Of a stretch of 64,000 nt of DNA, positions 1 through 7,045 are shown piece by piece. Location of the stretch: contig PLOR01000019.1 in the NCBI GenBank assembly GCA_003142185.1, positions 1-64,000 of the forward strand, read 5' to 3'. Under the pieces are notes generated by a model. It worked only from the letters and a program-made list of their open reading frames with translations, made no database searches and had not been told where the DNA came from. Every line of letters begins with the position of its first letter. Within the stretch, counting starts at the first letter, position 1. This DNA is from Bryobacterales bacterium. Its GTDB lineage: Bacteria; Acidobacteriota; Terriglobia; Bryobacterales; Bryobacteraceae. The position numbers and the translations under genes are program-made.

Positions 1-28
1 CATGTCCCCGGTCCGTACCTCCCCTGGT

Positions 29-195
29 GGCACGGCTGAAGCCGTGCCCTGATACAAAGCTACGGAATCCTGTTGCGAACTTGTGAGACAGGACACTAAA
101 TTTAGCAGGTGGGGCGGACGCCGTCGTCCGCGCGCGACCCCCTGGTCGCGCGTGCGTTCGAATCGAGTGGCGATTGTGGGACGAATTCGTCCCAC
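29..195. repeat. Cluster of three perfect intergenic hairpins (REP-like)
   Basis: Three perfect inverted repeats lie in a row. 29-36/41-48 is an 8-bp stem GGCACGGC with loop TGAA. 131-139/144-152 is a 9-bp stem CGCGCGACC with a 4-base loop. 176-195 is a 20-bp self-complementary palindrome. They sit just past the stop codon of the leftward YceI gene at 210, so they could act as transcript ends, but no T-run follows. The first resembles palindromes dispersed in Solibacter-type genomes. No gene is visible in bases 1-209. Confidence 0.6.
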
Positions 196-209
196 CAGAC
201 GTCTTCCTA

Positions 210-803
210 CTAGTGCGACGGCACCGGGCTGGCCGCGTTCGCCACGGTGTGCACCGTGATATCGACATGGTCCTCCACGCGGAGGAAGAAGGTGCTGGGG
301 TTCTTGATGCCCCATTTCTGGTAGGGGACGGCGAATCGAGCGGTGATGTCATACTTACCGCCGGCCACGCGGACCTCGACCGGTGCGGTGAGTTCATGTT
401 CGGCGCCGTGGATGGCGAATACCCCATGCACCTGCATCTGGCTGACGCCCTGCGGCGCCAGTTTGCCTTCCACAAGGTCGGGGCGAAACACGATATCCGG
501 GAAGCGCTGGCTTTCGAGGATCTCTTTGTGCATTTTGCGATCGCGCGTGTCGTTGCCGCTGGCTCCGCTACGCGCGTCTACCAGCAACTCACCGGAGGCC
601 TTGCCGGAACCAAGGTCAAATCGAATGGCGCCGCGCTTGAACTGGAAGGAGCCACGCACGGTGTGCAGCACGTCGCCCAGGGTGAACTCCACCTTGGATT
701 GCGCGGGGTCCATTTCGAGCGAAAGATCCTGCGCGGCAAGCGGCGAAATCAGCGCCAGGGCACAGGCTGTCAGAAACAGGGAGGAACGAAAGTGTTGGAT
801 CAT
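210..803 (-). CDS. YceI family periplasmic lipid-binding-like protein
   Basis: A 197-residue protein with an N-terminal signal peptide (hydrophobic segment at about residues 8-23, probable cleavage after SPLAAQ). The mature part has the YceI pattern: 'DPAQSKVEFTLGDVLHTVRG' near the start, then a beta-rich body with 'MHKEILESQRFPDIVF' in the middle. YceI proteins are lipocalin-like beta barrels that bind isoprenoid or other amphiphilic ligands in the periplasm; the ligand here is unknown. The ATG at 803 overlaps the stop codon of the upstream flavoprotein gene (ATGA), so the two are translationally coupled. A flavoprotein of the geranylgeranyl-reductase type next to a lipid-carrier-like protein suggests isoprenoid or quinone chemistry, which is inference. 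A second YceI gene lies at 30692. Confidence 0.85.
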   Translation of the reverse strand: MIQHFRSSLFLTACALALISPLAAQDLSLEMDPAQSKVEFTLGDVLHTVRGSFQFKRGAIRFDLGSGKASGELLVDARSGASGNDTRDRKMHKEILESQRFPDIVFRPDLVEGKLAPQGVSQMQVHGVFAIHGAEHELTAPVEVRVAGGKYDITARFAVPYQKWGIKNPSTFFLRVEDHVDITVHTVANAASPVPSH

Positions 804-1918
804 AACGTCAACATTCGCCAGCCCAGGGCGAGCCCATTGGCGGCGGTATCGAAAAAGGAAAGTTCACCCACATGCAGGGCCAACATGCGGGAAAGCAGGC
901 TGGGACGGGCGGCAAAAGCGTGCAATACGCGGCTGCGCAGGCGGCCATGACGGTCGAGCAGCAGCATCAAATCGGCCATCAATTCCGGACGCCGGCCCAG
1001 GCGACGGTGGGCAGCCTGGTATGATTCGAGATCGTCCGCCGCCAGCGCGTCGGCGAGCGCCACGGCGTGCTGAAACAGCAGGCACAGACCCTCCCCGGTG
1101 ATGGCATCCACCGATCCCGAGGCATCGCCCACCAGCGCCACGTTACCGCGCCAGACGCGCGCGAGGCGGCGCGAAGCAGAGACTCCGCCGCGCTCGCTGG
1201 AGGCCGCGCCGGCGGCGGCCAAGCGTTGCGCCAGGAGCGGAAAACGCGGCAGGACATGATCCAGGCGCTGGCGACGATCGCTGGAGATCAACACCACGCA
1301 GACTTCGGCGTCGCTGACCGGCGTGAGGTAAAGCTGGCAGCCGTCGCTCCAGTGGATCTCCATGAAGTCGCTCCACGGGGCGATGCGGTAGTGGCGGCGG
1401 AAGCCGTAGCGGCGGCTATCGCGCGCACAGGCATCCAGACCGGCCCAACGCCGCACCACCGAATTGCCGCCATCGGCGCCGACGATCCAGCGCGCGCGCA
1501 AAAACTCACCCGCCACGCGAACGCCGTCGCGCTCGAGACCGGTAACCGATGCGCCCCACATCATGCGCACGCCGGCCTGGGCGGCGCGCTCCGCCATCAA
1601 TTCGTGCAGGGCGGTGCGGCGGATGCCGAATCCCACGCCTTGCGGGAAGGCAGCTTCCACCGCCAGATCCCGGTCACAAAAGCGGATGCCGCGAAAGGGC
1701 CGCGCGCCGGCCTCGTCGAGCGAGATGCCAAGCGCGCGCGCGGCGGCAACGCCATCCGGCATGATGCCCTCGCCGCAGGCCTTGTCGATGGGAGGCTGCG
1801 AACGATCGGCCACGGTGACGTCGAAGCCGCGGTGGCGCGCGGCGATGGCCGCGGCCAGCCCCGCCGGGCCGCCGCCGATGACGAAGACATCGGTGGATTG
1901 AGCTAGACCGGACATCAT
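800..1918 (-). CDS. FAD-dependent oxidoreductase, geranylgeranyl reductase / UbiH-like
   Basis: A 372-residue flavoprotein. Residues about 12-40 form the FAD dinucleotide-binding fold (VIGGGPAGLAAAIAARHRG). 'ACGEGIMPDGV' at about 47-57 is the Cys-Gly-Glu-Gly segment seen in geranylgeranyl-reductase-like enzymes. 'GADGGNSVVRRW' at about 145 and 'GDASGSVDAITGEGL' at about 260-275 are the second and third FAD contacts of the FAD_binding_3 group. It probably oxidises or reduces an isoprenoid, halide or quinone-type substrate, which cannot be decided from sequence. Two adjacent ATG codons (1918 and 1915) are possible starts. Its stop overlaps the start of the YceI gene. A REP-like hairpin lies upstream at 1985. 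Confidence 0.8.
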   Translation of the reverse strand: MMSGLAQSTDVFVIGGGPAGLAAAIAARHRGFDVTVADRSQPPIDKACGEGIMPDGVAAARALGISLDEAGARPFRGIRFCDRDLAVEAAFPQGVGFGIRRTALHELMAERAAQAGVRMMWGASVTGLERDGVRVAGEFLRARWIVGADGGNSVVRRWAGLDACARDSRRYGFRRHYRIAPWSDFMEIHWSDGCQLYLTPVSDAEVCVVLISSDRRQRLDHVLPRFPLLAQRLAAAGAASSERGGVSASRRLARVWRGNVALVGDASGSVDAITGEGLCLLFQHAVALADALAADDLESYQAAHRRLGRRPELMADLMLLLDRHGRLRSRVLHAFAARPSLLSRMLALHVGELSFFDTAANGLALGWRMLTL

Positions 1919-1984
1919 TCAGGAATTGTGCATCCGCTCCCTTACGGACGCGGTTCAGAGAAAATCGGTTGCCAGGCGGGCGTT

Positions 1985-2004
1985 GGCAAGCTAAAGCATG
2001 CCCC
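1985..2004. repeat. REP-like hairpin (GGCAAGCTAAAGCATGCC type)
   Basis: This is a copy of the short imperfect palindrome that also flanks the RAYT gene at 7046 and 7619: GGCAAGC, loop TAAA, GCATGCC, followed by CC. It lies between two leftward genes. Confidence 0.7.
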
Positions 2005-2071
2005 ATCATCCACTAGGTTAGTGGCCGCGGCGCACGCGGATGTTGCCGCGAGGTAAATACCGCGTAAAAGT

Positions 2072-2911
2072 CTAGCGGAGCGCGGCTCCCATGCCTCCGG
2101 CGGCCGCGGTTGGCGATAGCCGCGCCAATTCCTGCGCGTAAAGCGGATTGTGCGGGTACTCGCGCACCAGCCCTTGGAGCAGCGTCCGCGCCCGCCACGT
2201 ATCGTGGTCGCGCAGCGCCGCCACCGCCAGCAGCAGTTTCGCGAAGGGCGCCAGGTAATGGCCCTTTTCGGAAGTCAGCTTCAACTTTTCGATGCCCACC
2301 GCCTTGTCGGTCTCGCCGCCGGCCAGCCGAAACAGCAAGCGCAAGCACAGGGGTCTCACGCTCAGCATGTAGTTCTCGACGCCAATCGCGATCCACGCGT
2401 CGTACATTCCCGGGTGCGCGTCCAGCAGCCGCTCCGCCACGACACGGCTGGCTTTCATTTCCTGAAACGAAGCGGCGTAGCGTTTCTCAATCAACGCCAG
2501 GTAATCGGAGTGCAGGCCGTTGGCCAAGATCATGGCGAATTGGCAATCGGGATTTTGCGGCGAGCGCGCCGCCAGGCGGCGAGTGGCATCGAGGGCGGCA
2601 TCGAACTTGCGCTTGGCCACCGGGTCCGGCGCGAGCTTGTGATCGGTCATGAAGTGCTGTTCGTGAATGAAGAACTCGGACTGCAAAATGTGCAGGCGGT
2701 CGAATTCGGCGAACAAATAGGCGGCAGCGTCGGAAGCCGGCCCCATCGGATCGTCGGGGTGGGTGTTCTGCCAGTCCGCAAAGGTGCGATGGGCGGCGGC
2801 GAATTGAAGGTCGTACATCTGCCGATAGCCCACTTCGAGCGGCGTTTCGGCGCTCGCGGCGGCAGCCAGCGCGCAGAGGCAGCAGGGGAGAATCAGGGTG
2901 CGGAGCGGCAT
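2072..2911 (-). CDS. Secreted TPR-like hypothetical protein
   Basis: A 279-residue protein of no named family that I recognise. The ATG at 2911 gives a standard signal peptide (residues 1-19, MPLRTLILPCCLCALAAAAS); the open frame continues upstream to 2989, but that stretch is basic and unlike a leader. The mature protein is alpha-helical and looks like degenerate tetratricopeptide repeats: 'YRQMYDLQFAAAHRTFADWQ' near the N terminus and 'WRARTLLQGLVREYPHNPLYAQELARL' near the C terminus match the TPR pattern of paired helices. It is probably a periplasmic scaffold or assembly protein. It is leftward, about 150 bases from the flavoprotein gene, with a REP hairpin between. Confidence 0.6.
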   Translation of the reverse strand: MPLRTLILPCCLCALAAAASAETPLEVGYRQMYDLQFAAAHRTFADWQNTHPDDPMGPASDAAAYLFAEFDRLHILQSEFFIHEQHFMTDHKLAPDPVAKRKFDAALDATRRLAARSPQNPDCQFAMILANGLHSDYLALIEKRYAASFQEMKASRVVAERLLDAHPGMYDAWIAIGVENYMLSVRPLCLRLLFRLAGGETDKAVGIEKLKLTSEKGHYLAPFAKLLLAVAALRDHDTWRARTLLQGLVREYPHNPLYAQELARLSPTAAAGGMGAALR

Positions 2912-3058
2912 GGCGTCAAACGTTGAGCACGTGGAGGGCCAGCGGCGCGGCAACAACCCCTTTAAACGTCCTCTGAGACAGCTTACCATTTATTGCGACG
3001 CGGACTCCGGGAAGAGGGTTGCAGGAGACGCGATTTTTTTGCGGGGGTATATTCAACC

Positions 3059-3943
3059 TCATCCCTTCAAATCCTGAAACGCCGCTTCAATCTCCTGTTT
3101 TGCCTCGGCTGTGGGAGGAACCAGGGGAAGGCGCGGAGGGCCGCCGTAATAGCCGTTCAGATCCATGGCATATTTCAAGCCGGGAATCCCATACCGCGTG
3201 GTCACCAGCGCGGAGGGGCGGCCGATGCGGTTCTGCCAATCCATGCCGGCGGCTTCGTCGCGCATGCGGAAGGCTTCCCAGATGGCGATCGTCGAATACG
3301 GCGCTGCGTTGGCATAAGCGAGAATCGCGCCGCAGGCGCCCATCAACAGCGAGGGCCACAGCGTGGGCGCCGAGCCGACCAGCACCTGGAAATCGTGCTT
3401 CACCTCGCGGATCATCTGCATCACTTTTTCCAGATTGCCGGAGCTTTCCTTGATGGCGATGATGTTGGGATGCTCGGAAAGCGCGGCCACCGCCTCGGCC
3501 GGAATATCCACTCCGGTGGTCTGCGGCCAGTTGTAGATGATGAGTGGGATCTTCGTGCGGTCGGCGACCGAGCGGTAGTAGAGCATCTGCGCATCGCCGC
3601 GATTGATCAGGTTCTTGTAATAGTGCGGCGTACGCACCATGGCGGCTTTGTAACCCATCTCGGCGGCGCGGTTGGTGAGCGAAACCGTCTCGCGCACGCT
3701 CTCCACGCCGGTGCCGGCGATGAGCAGTTTCTCCGCGGCGGCGTGCTTGGCCACCAACTCCCACACGGTGTACTTTTCCGCTTCGGTCAACATCACGCTT
3801 TCGCCGGTCGAGCCCATGACGACGTAGCCGGAGAGCGTGGTGCGGTTCCACTTTTCCACGTTGTGCTGAATCTTGGCGGTGTAGATGTTGCCTTCGTAAT
3901 CGAACGGGGTCGTAATTGGTGGGAAAATACCTTGTAGTTTCAT
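3059..3943 (-). CDS. Dihydrodipicolinate synthase family (DapA-like) aldolase
   Basis: A 294-residue class I aldolase of the DapA/NanA family, TIM-barrel fold. The ATG at 3943 starts the canonical 'MKLQGIFPPITTPFD'; in-frame sequence upstream is not protein-like. Visible motifs are GSTGES (the GTTGES loop), the catalytic Tyr in 'LIIYNWPQTTG' and the Schiff-base Lys in 'IIAIKESSGN'. True dihydrodipicolinate synthases have an Arg after that Tyr block (YNxPxRTG); here the position is Thr (YNWPQTTG). The substrate is therefore probably another pyruvate- or 2-oxoacid-linked aldol rather than aspartate semialdehyde. It is divergent from prmA, with 48 bases between the starts, and no sugar operon surrounds it. 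Confidence 0.8.
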   Translation of the reverse strand: MKLQGIFPPITTPFDYEGNIYTAKIQHNVEKWNRTTLSGYVVMGSTGESVMLTEAEKYTVWELVAKHAAAEKLLIAGTGVESVRETVSLTNRAAEMGYKAAMVRTPHYYKNLINRGDAQMLYYRSVADRTKIPLIIYNWPQTTGVDIPAEAVAALSEHPNIIAIKESSGNLEKVMQMIREVKHDFQVLVGSAPTLWPSLLMGACGAILAYANAAPYSTIAIWEAFRMRDEAAGMDWQNRIGRPSALVTTRYGIPGLKYAMDLNGYYGGPPRLPLVPPTAEAKQEIEAAFQDLKG

Positions 3944-3991
3944 GATTGCGTTGAGGCCGCGAAAAGCGCGGCCCGACATTCCACGATAACA

Positions 3992-4759
3992 ATGTTCTCG
4001 CTCGAAATCGATTCGGATTCGGATGGCCACGATCTGCTGATTGCGGAGTTGTGGGAGCTTGGCTCGGCTGGGATCGTCGAGCTGAGCGACACGCGCGTGC
4101 GAGCCTTCTTTGAAGCCGAAACGGACCGCGCAGAGCTGCTGGCGCGCTACCCGGGCGCGAGCGTGCGCGAAGAGGAACATCGCGATTGGGTACAGGAAGC
4201 GCGCGATCTGTTGCAGCCGATGGAAGTGGGCCGCCGCTTCTTTCTTGTGCCGGAATGGCGCGACGATCCGACGCCGCCTGGCCGCTTCCGCATCACGGTG
4301 AACCCCGGCCTGGCATTCGGCACCGGTGTGCATGAAACCACTCGGCTTTGCCTGGAAGCGCTGGAAGAATTGGTGACGCCCGGGATCGACGTGCTGGATA
4401 TGGGCACCGGCTCTGGCATTCTCGCCGAAGCCGCGCGTCTGCTGGGCGCATCGCGTGTAATCGCCTGCGACATAGACCCGGAGGCCGTGCGTGTCGCCCG
4501 GCAAGGATTCGTCGGCTCGGCCGATGCCGTGCGCTCAGCAGCGGTCGACTTGGTGGTAGCCAACATCAGCCCCGAGGCGATCATTGCATTGGCGCCGGAA
4601 TTCGCCAGAGTGCTGCGACCGGGTGGAACGCTGGTGGCGAGCGGGTTTAACTTTAGCGAAGTGGAAACGGTGAAGGCGGCGCTAGCGAGGGTTCGCGGGG
4701 TGTGGCAAAAGGGCGAGTGGGCGGCGGTGGTAGCGGGCAAACGGACCGTAACATCCTAA
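3992..4759 (+). CDS. prmA: Ribosomal protein L11 methyltransferase
   Basis: A 255-residue SAM-dependent methyltransferase with PrmA architecture. There is a small N-terminal domain (residues 1-95), then 'TVNPGLAFGTGVHETTRLCLEALE', which is the PrmA-specific linker and start of the Rossmann fold. 'VLDMGTGSGILAEAARLLGA' is the SAM motif I, 'ACDIDPEAV' the acidic ribose contact and 'VVANISPEAI' the motif IV. It should trimethylate ribosomal protein L11. It is a little shorter than typical PrmA (about 290 residues) because the N-terminal domain and the loop before motif IV are short. The stop overlaps by four bases the stop of the convergent gene at 4756. Confidence 0.88.
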   Translation: MFSLEIDSDSDGHDLLIAELWELGSAGIVELSDTRVRAFFEAETDRAELLARYPGASVREEEHRDWVQEARDLLQPMEVGRRFFLVPEWRDDPTPPGRFRITVNPGLAFGTGVHETTRLCLEALEELVTPGIDVLDMGTGSGILAEAARLLGASRVIACDIDPEAVRVARQGFVGSADAVRSAAVDLVVANISPEAIIALAPEFARVLRPGGTLVASGFNFSEVETVKAALARVRGVWQKGEWAAVVAGKRTVTS

Positions 4760-5337
4760 CGGCGCAAGCGGAGGACAACAACCCGCACACACTTGTCAGG
4801 ATTCCAGTTCACCATGATCGGCTCCGCTACTTCGTATTCACACAGCTCCCCATGTCCCGCCGCTGCGTCTTTAACCCAATCCCTGATATCCTCTGGCGTT
4901 GACTTCGCTTCTGTAGTCAGAATCCAGGCGCAGTATCGCTTTGACGGTGCGATGTCCGGGAGTTCCAGAAGCTTTTGAAGGTCCCGTCGTAGCGGCTCCT
5001 TCACCTTTCGCTGTTTTCTGGCCCTTCCGGAAATATTCCATGCCCCTTTGATTTCGCAAAGCGCGGCGTCTACGCCGTCTTCAGTGAAGCAGAAATCGAC
5101 CACGCAGCCATTGATCTCTTTTTCGTATTCAATCGGGATGTCTTGGCGGAGGGCCTCCTTTCGCAATAGATGGTGGACAACGTGTTCGGGAACATCGGCC
5201 ACGCTGCGCAAGAAGTGCGCAATTGGCTCCCTTGCGCCGAGTTGGTGGATCTCATCTTCCTCACGCTTCAAGGCTGAATACAGAAGATCGCGGATCAGGC
5301 TGGCGTCGCGCGGCGCCGACGAGAGTAGAGTAGGCAT
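4756..5337 (-). CDS. PD-(D/E)XK nuclease-like protein
   Basis: A 193-residue cytoplasmic protein of no named family that I recognise. The ATG at 5337 is chosen because an AGGGGG ribosome-binding site sits about eight bases upstream; the frame remains open to 5481 but without better signals. An N-terminal helical region (about 1-70) is followed by 'INGCVVDFCFTEDGVDAALCEIKGAW', in which the spaced Asp and the Glu-x-Lys match the PD-(D/E)XK active site found in restriction enzymes and repair nucleases. No methyltransferase or helicase gene is adjacent, so a classical restriction system is not supported. The gene is convergent with prmA and divergent from vapBC. Confidence 0.55.
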   Translation of the reverse strand: MPTLLSSAPRDASLIRDLLYSALKREEDEIHQLGAREPIAHFLRSVADVPEHVVHHLLRKEALRQDIPIEYEKEINGCVVDFCFTEDGVDAALCEIKGAWNISGRARKQRKVKEPLRRDLQKLLELPDIAPSKRYCAWILTTEAKSTPEDIRDWVKDAAAGHGELCEYEVAEPIMVNWNPDKCVRVVVLRLRR

Positions 5338-5437
5338 CACATTCCCCCTGGACATTATCGTACGCGGTCTTGCCCGCAGTAAGGCGAGTTCTCTCGGAAT
5401 CCAAGCTCCGCCCGCTGCCCATCGGATCGCCCTTGCC

Positions 5438-5468
5438 ATGTATGCATAAACAATACATACTAATGCAT
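5438..5468. promoter_or_regulatory. Candidate vapBC operator/promoter
   Basis: This AT-rich block sits in a GC-rich surround immediately before vapB. It has nested palindromic elements: GTATG at 5440-5444 against CATAC at 5456-5460, TATGCATA at 5441-5448 and ATGCAT at 5463-5468. VapB antitoxins usually autorepress through such palindromes. Operator use is inferred. Confidence 0.45.
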
Positions 5469-5660
5469 ATGAGAACCACACTGATTATCGACGAGACGCT
5501 GGTCGAGCGCGCTCGGGAACTGACGGGCATCCATGAAAAGACGGCGCTGGTGAAGGCGGGGCTGGAGGCGCTGATTGCGCGGGAAGCCGGCAAGCGGCTG
5601 GCGGCGCTGGGCGGCTCGAACCCGCGGATGGCGCGCATCCCGAGGCGGCGGTCCGCCTGA
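5469..5660 (+). CDS. vapB: VapB-type antitoxin
   Basis: A 63-residue protein starting 'MRTTLIIDETLVERARELTG' (ATG 5469; an in-frame ATG at 5463 is also possible). The first 45 residues have the ribbon-helix-helix pattern of VapB antitoxins: a short beta strand (TTLIID), then two helices with 'EKTALVKAGLEALI'. The basic C-terminal tail would wrap the toxin. Its TGA stop shares one base with the vapC ATG (ATGA-like junction TGATG), the standard arrangement for a type II toxin-antitoxin operon. The protein should bind the AT-rich palindromes directly upstream and repress its own promoter. Confidence 0.85.
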   Translation: MRTTLIIDETLVERARELTGIHEKTALVKAGLEALIAREAGKRLAALGGSNPRMARIPRRRSA

Positions 5661-6016
5661 TGGTGCTCGCCGATACCTCCGTCTGGATTCAGCACTTCCG
5701 GCGAGGCGAGCCAAAGCTGGCGAGCCATCTCGCCGATGGACTTGTTCTCATGCATCCCTTCGTATTGGGTGAACTGGCTTGCGGAAACCTGAAACACCGG
5801 GCGGAAATCCTGTCCGATTTGCAGGAACTCCCGTTGGCAAAGCTGGCATCCACGGCGGAGGCGATGCGACTGATCGAAGACCGGCGGCTGTGGGCACGCG
5901 GGCTCGGTTGGGTTGACGTGCACCTGCTCGCCTCGGCGCTGCTCTCGGATTGCGGGTTTTGGACGCTCGACAAAAAGCTCGGCCGTGCTGCGGCGGAACT
6001 GGGACTGAACTCGTAA
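5660..6016 (+). CDS. vapC: VapC PIN-domain ribonuclease toxin
   Basis: A 118-residue PIN domain. The acidic active-site residues are visible: Asp5 in 'VLADTSVWI', Glu in 'FVLGELACGNL' (about 38), Asp in 'VDVHLLASALL' (about 86) and Asp in 'WTLDKKL' (about 103). VapC toxins are Mg-dependent endoribonucleases that cut tRNA or rRNA and are neutralised by VapB. Length and motif spacing are normal, so the toxin looks intact. A block of four hairpins follows 45 bases downstream. Confidence 0.9.
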   Translation: MVLADTSVWIQHFRRGEPKLASHLADGLVLMHPFVLGELACGNLKHRAEILSDLQELPLAKLASTAEAMRLIEDRRLWARGLGWVDVHLLASALLSDCGFWTLDKKLGRAAAELGLNS

Positions 6017-6060
6017 TCCGGAGACCACGCGAGTAGCTCCGTCAGAACGGTGTTTCTTGT

Positions 6061-6148
6061 GTGGGGCAGGATGATATCCTGCGCGGCGATTGATAATCGC
6101 CGCGCGTGCCGATTGGCAATCGGCACGCAGCTTGGCAAGCTGCCCCAC
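6061..6148. repeat. Four-hairpin palindromic module enclosed by an outer stem
   Basis: Four perfect hairpins, all with three-base loops, lie end to end: 6066-6082 (7-bp stem, loop GAT), 6083-6103 (9-bp stem, loop GAT), 6104-6128 (11-bp stem, loop GGC) and 6129-6141 (5-bp stem, loop GGC). The outermost bases GTGGGGCAG (6061-6069) and CTGCCCCAC (6140-6148) also pair, so the whole block can fold as a cloverleaf-like structure. It is a compound REP/BIME-like element between vapC and the dioxygenase gene. Confidence 0.75.
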
Positions 6149-6179
6149 CCACCGGAGCTCGCGCGAGAGAATAGAAACC

Positions 6180-6959
6180 ATGGCTACTCTCATGCCGGCA
6201 GTCTTCTTCGGGCATGGCAATCCGATGAATGCCTTGAGCCGCAATCGTTACACGGAGGCGTGGGCGGAACTGGGGCGCACCATCCCCAGGCCGAAGGCAA
6301 TCCTCTCGATTTCGGCGCATTGGTTCGTGCCGCAGACGGGTGTCACGGTTTCCACGGCGCCCAAGACGATTCACGATTTCGGTGGGTTCCCGCGCGAGCT
6401 TTATGGCGTCCAGTATCCGGCGCCGGGCGACCCGGAGCTGGCGCAGCGCGTACGGAAACTGCTGGCGCCGACGCCGGTGGCGCTCGACGAGAGTTGGGGG
6501 CTCGATCACGGTACATGGTCCGTGCTGTGCCACGCCTACCCGGAGGCCGACATACCAGTGGTGCAGCTCAGCATCGACGAAACCAAGCCGGCGAGCTTTC
6601 ACTACGAAATCGGAGAGCGGCTGGCGCCGCTGCGCGAGGAGGGCGTTCTCATCGCCGGGAGCGGGAACCTGGTGCATAACCTGCACGCGTATGCATGGGG
6701 GCGGCACGACGTGGAACCGTATGACTGGGCCGTCCGCTTCGAGCAGGAGGCGCGTGACAGGATTCTCTCGGGCGAGAACACGGCGCTGATTCAATACGAA
6801 AAGCTCGGCCGCGACGCGCTGCTTTCGATACCGACGCCAGACCATTACCTGCCGCTCTTGTACGTGCTGGCAACGCGGCAGCCGCATGACGCCGCCAGCT
6901 TCCCCATCGAAGGCGTGGATGGCGGATCGGTATCGATGCTGGCGGTGAAGGTAGGGTAA
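6180..6959 (+). CDS. ygiD: 4,5-DOPA dioxygenase extradiol / LigB-family ring-cleaving enzyme
   Basis: A 259-residue protein that follows the E. coli YgiD pattern almost end to end. It starts 'MPAVFFGHGNPMNAL' (first metal-ligand His), then 'AILSISAHWF', 'TIHDFGGFPRELY', 'WGLDHGTWSVL', 'GSGNLVHNLHAY' and 'PDHYLPLLYVL'. The family is Zn- or Fe-dependent extradiol dioxygenase acting on catechol-type substrates; YgiD itself cleaves DOPA in vitro. The conserved His residues for metal binding are present. The ATG at 6180 aligns with family starts. The stop codon TAA (6957-6959) falls inside a REP-like hairpin (6954-6973), which suggests the repeat inserted at the very end of the gene. Confidence 0.88.
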   Translation: MATLMPAVFFGHGNPMNALSRNRYTEAWAELGRTIPRPKAILSISAHWFVPQTGVTVSTAPKTIHDFGGFPRELYGVQYPAPGDPELAQRVRKLLAPTPVALDESWGLDHGTWSVLCHAYPEADIPVVQLSIDETKPASFHYEIGERLAPLREEGVLIAGSGNLVHNLHAYAWGRHDVEPYDWAVRFEQEARDRILSGENTALIQYEKLGRDALLSIPTPDHYLPLLYVLATRQPHDAASFPIEGVDGGSVSMLAVKVG

Positions 6960-6973
6960 GCTTTAGCTTGCCC
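6954..6973. repeat. REP-like hairpin overlapping the ygiD stop codon
   Basis: GGGTAAGCTTTAGCTTGCCC folds into an 8-bp stem (one T-G pair) with a TTTA loop. It is the inverted form of the GGCAAGCTAAAGC repeat at 7046 and 7619 and contains the ygiD stop codon. Confidence 0.7.
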
Positions 6974-7045
6974 AAAATAATAGAAAGAATGAGAGCCGTA
7001 GGCCCTTCGCTCGACTATCTATTACGAACGCTCTGCCCGATTCTT

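Noticed and set aside
3944-4504. N-terminal extension of the DapA-like gene back to 4504
   Set aside because: It would run antisense through prmA; the conserved protein begins at the ATG at 3943.
4756-6016. Restriction-modification system with the PD-(D/E)XK-like protein
   Set aside because: No methyltransferase, specificity or helicase gene is adjacent; only vapBC is next to it.
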